A DNA stretch of 8,852 nt, taken from contig CAZCBN010000132.1 in assembly GCA_964496975.1 (NCBI GenBank), forward strand, positions 1-8,852. The letters run 5' to 3'. Both the position numbers and the translations under genes were made by a program. The stretch comes from CAZCBN01 sp964496975 (GTDB lineage Bacteria > Planctomycetota > Phycisphaerae > Phycisphaerales > UBA1924). The notes under the pieces are model-generated. The model was not told the origin of the DNA, did no database searches, and saw only the letters and a program-made list of their open reading frames with translations. Positions 6,734 to 8,852 of the stretch are shown in pieces (within the stretch, counting starts at the first letter, position 1; each line of letters opens with the position of its first letter).

Positions 6734-8852
6734 TCAGAGGTGGACCTTGCGGTTGAAGACGTACCACTCGAGCATCAGCACGGCCAGCGCCGCCAGAATG
6801 AGCCGGGGCCAGTAGCGTTCGATCGCCGTGCCGCGTCCGCCGTCGCTCGCGCGGATGACGCCGCTGGCCAGTTCCACGCCGCTGCCGGGGGCCGCGTCGC
6901 TCTCGTAGGCGTCGAGCAGGTTGGCGGCGTAGCGGCGCGTGGGGCGGACATCCTCGCGGGTTTCCTCCGCCGTTGCCTGGCCCGACCACCGCACGCGGTA
7001 CACGCCCGACCGCCGCAGCGGCCCGAACGCCACGCGCCCGTCCGTGCTCGGCACCAGCTCCACCGCGGCCCCCTCGGGCGGCAGTATCTCCACCGCGCTC
7101 GCCCCGCCGGGGAGCCGATCGCTCAGCACCTCGCCCGTGCGCAGCGGCGCCGCACCCTGCTCCGCCGCCGCGGTCGCGCCGAGCCGCTGCACGCTGCTCG
7201 CGAGGAAGACGACGAAGCTCACGTCAAACGGCCAGTTGCTCGCGCCGATGTTCCACGGCACCACGATCGCCCGGTACCCCGCGCTCGCCAGCTCCACGAT
7301 GCCCGGGCCCACCGTCGTGTCGGCGAGGCGCACGGCGGGGCTCGTCTCGGGGATGCGGATCCGCCGCGACTCCGCGATGCGGATGCCGTCCAGCGTCAGC
7401 CCCGCGAGCACCGGGTGGTTCCGGCGCCAGTCAATAAACCGCGAGATGCCGCCCTCCCCCTCGTCCACCAGACCCTGCGGCGGCGGGGGCACCGCGTTCA
7501 GCACGAGCCACCGACCGTTCGGCAACGCGGGCTGCTCCACGCCCGGCGCCACCTTCGGCGGCTCGGGCAGCCACCCGTCCAAGATCACCACGTCGAACGC
7601 CGCGCGGTCCGACTCCGGCATCGCCGCGAACGCCGCGGGCGGCATCGTCCGCAGGTCCGCCAGCGGCAGGCCCGCGAGCGCGTCTTCGAGGTACAGGTTC
7701 CCCGCCGTCACCACGGCGACGCTCGTCCGCTTCGCCGCGGGCACGATCAGCAGCCCCTCGTCGTCGGTCGGCAGCACGTCGCGGGCCGGCGCCGTCGCCT
7801 TGGTGGTGATGAGCCGCACGCGGGCCACGCCGCTCTCGGCCGTCTCCAGGTTGAAGACCACGCCGCCCACGCCGGGCTTGGCCCGCGGGGCGAGCCGCGC
7901 CTCGGCGTCGGGCCGCGTCGGGTCCGCCGCGGCGTCGGCCTCATCCGACGCGCTGCTTCCCGCCGAAGCGGCGCCGCCCGCGGACGAGACGTTCACCGTT
8001 TCCGCCGCCGGCACCACGACCTCGCGCAGCGCCACGGGCCGATCGTCAAAGATCAGTTCCACGTCCACGGGCCACGCCGTCGCCGCCGTGTTCTGAAGCC
8101 CCACAAACACCGTCAGCTTCGACGGCTCCTCAAACCCCCGCTCCGCCCGCAGCCCGGTGATCGCGACGTTCGCCGCCCCCTCCGCGCCCACGCGGTGGAA
8201 CACCAGCGAATCGTCCTGCCCCGGCAGAAAGACCTGCATGTCCGCGATGCGCCCGTCGCTGAACAGGTGGAACGTCTGCGGCGGCCCGCCGACCTGCCCC
8301 TCGATCTCGATCGCCTCCGCCGTCTCCGCGGTGCCGCCCTTGTCGTCCAGCAACTGCCGCCGCGGCCGGTGCGCCTGCGCGAGGCGGAAGGCCTCCTCGA
8401 TGCTCCCCGGCACGTCCGTCGGCCGGATCGACTCGATCACGGCCTTCAGCCGCGCCTTGTCGGCCGTGAAGGTCTGCAGCACCTCGGCCGTGGTGTCGAA
8501 AGCGATGACCATCGCCTCGTCGCCCGCCTCGGAATCAAGCAGCCCGGGCTCGCGCAGCGCCTCCACTTCCTTGGTCGCCGCCTCCTTCGCCGCGTCGAGC
8601 CGCGTGAAGCCGGGGCCACGCCGCGCGTCGTCCTCATCGGCGCCGTCCAGCGCGTTCATGCTGGCCGAGCGGTCGATGAGGATCACGTGCTTGCGGGCCA
8701 GGCCCTTCTCCGTCACCCGCTGCGGCTGGGCGAGCGCGAACAACGCCGCGCCGAGCGCGAGCAGCTGCAGCAGCAGCAGGATGTTCCGCCGCAGCCGCTG
8801 GAACGGCGCGTTGGCCTGCAGATCCTGGATCGCCTTCTTCCACAGCAGCGTG
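6734..8852 (-). CDS. VWA-domain membrane protein with BatA-like N-terminus (5' end outside the window)
   Basis: The open frame runs off the right edge; 705 residues are visible and perhaps 40 are missing. The visible start (LLWKKAIQDLQANAPFQRLR, then the hydrophobic NILLLLQLLALGAALFALA) matches the end of the BatA N-terminal anchor, so the TTG at 8743 is not the true start. A von Willebrand A domain follows (about 54-215): MIDAS DRSAS at 60-64 and FSDGR around 199. The usual MIDAS Thr seems to be replaced by Gly-Ser in PTDVPGSIEEA. Next come a beta-rich region (about 228-345) with an Ser/Ala/Asp insert, a Rossmann-like stretch (VAVVTAGNLYLEDAL...FDVVILDGWLPE, about 378-428) recalling a degenerate amidotransferase fold, and a C-terminal membrane helix ending EWYVFNRKVHL. 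VWA proteins with such anchors display the domain outside the membrane. The ligand is unknown. It is probably cotranscribed with the next three genes across a 113-base gap. Confidence 0.88.
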   Translation of the reverse strand, partial: TLLWKKAIQDLQANAPFQRLRRNILLLLQLLALGAALFALAQPQRVTEKGLARKHVILIDRSASMNALDGADEDDARRGPGFTRLDAAKEAATKEVEALREPGLLDSEAGDEAMVIAFDTTAEVLQTFTADKARLKAVIESIRPTDVPGSIEEAFRLAQAHRPRRQLLDDKGGTAETAEAIEIEGQVGGPPQTFHLFSDGRIADMQVFLPGQDDSLVFHRVGAEGAANVAITGLRAERGFEEPSKLTVFVGLQNTAATAWPVDVELIFDDRPVALREVVVPAAETVNVSSAGGAASAGSSASDEADAAADPTRPDAEARLAPRAKPGVGGVVFNLETAESGVARVRLITTKATAPARDVLPTDDEGLLIVPAAKRTSVAVVTAGNLYLEDALAGLPLADLRTMPPAAFAAMPESDRAAFDVVILDGWLPEPPKVAPGVEQPALPNGRWLVLNAVPPPPQGLVDEGEGGISRFIDWRRNHPVLAGLTLDGIRIAESRRIRIPETSPAVRLADTTVGPGIVELASAGYRAIVVPWNIGASNWPFDVSFVVFLASSVQRLGATAAAEQGAAPLRTGEVLSDRLPGGASAVEILPPEGAAVELVPSTDGRVAFGPLRRSGVYRVRWSGQATAEETREDVRPTRRYAANLLDAYESDAAPGSGVELASGVIRASDGGRGTAIERYWPRLILAALAVLMLEWYVFNRKVHL

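Noticed and set aside
5158..6756. A 532-codon plus-strand open frame
   Set aside because: The product is Ser/Ala/Arg-rich low complexity, a further antisense frame of the 870-residue gene.
4107..6815. A 902-codon plus-strand open frame opposite the 870-residue gene
   Set aside because: The product is Arg/Gly/His-rich without hydrophobic periodicity or motifs, while the opposite strand gives a signal peptide, membrane helices and an ATGA junction. It is a shadow frame.
6621..6989. Longer N-terminus for the 870-residue protein starting at 6989
   Set aside because: It would overlap the VWA gene by over 250 bases and bury the signal peptide; the GGAG-led ATG at 6620 fits better.
6939..8096. A 385-codon plus-strand open frame opposite the VWA gene
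   Set aside because: Its composition is Ser/Thr/Arg/Pro only and no domain is visible; the minus strand carries the VWA motifs.
8741..8743. TTG at 8743 as the true start of the VWA protein
   Set aside because: The frame stays open to the window edge and the upstream residues match the BatA-type anchor, so the gene is simply cut by the window.

Overview
The window is GC-rich bacterial DNA. Nearly every codon of the real genes ends in G or C. The gene content and protein style suggest Planctomycetota, probably a Phycisphaerae-type organism: a VWA protein with a BatA-like N-terminus, a large secreted or membrane-anchored partner, a gliding-type ABC exporter pair, and proteins rich in Ala, Pro and Arg with low-complexity linkers. 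The taxonomic call is inference from style and gene neighbourhood, not from a marker gene.

Layout. Positions 3-95 (+) look like the last 30 codons of an unidentified gene. After a 156-base gap with a perfect GC palindrome but no clear promoter comes a 237-residue flavin nitroreductase-fold enzyme at 252-965 (+). It matches the iodotyrosine deiodinase (IYD) branch of the superfamily, including the Glu/Tyr/Lys substrate lid. A 44-base gap separates it from a convergent four-gene block on the minus strand that fills the rest of the window. In transcription order this block holds: (1) a VWA-domain membrane protein, cut by the right edge of the window (8852-6734); (2) after 113 bases, an 870-residue exported protein with two membrane segments (6620-4008); (3) an ABC ATPase (4011-3073); (4) a two-in-one ABC-2 permease (3076-1010). 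Genes 2-3 and 3-4 overlap by 4 bases (ATGA and GTGA), so they are almost certainly translated as a coupled unit.

How the genes may work together. The ATPase and the fused permease can form a complete ABC-2 type transporter. The 870-residue protein combines an exported N-terminal beta-rich region, a degenerate glutamine-amidotransferase-like region and a GPVD-type membrane block, and resembles the auxiliary extracytoplasmic subunit that accompanies gliding-type (GldA/F/G-like) ABC systems. The VWA protein is also membrane-anchored and also seems to carry a degenerate amidotransferase-like region. Together they look like an envelope complex in which a metal-dependent adhesion (MIDAS) protein and an ABC motor cooperate. 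The substrate is unknown. This four-gene module is the best candidate here for a poorly described system. The IYD-like enzyme is the clearest precise functional prediction.

No tRNA, rRNA, CRISPR array, insertion sequence or attachment site was seen. Long plus-strand open frames opposite the minus-strand genes are GC-rich antisense shadows.
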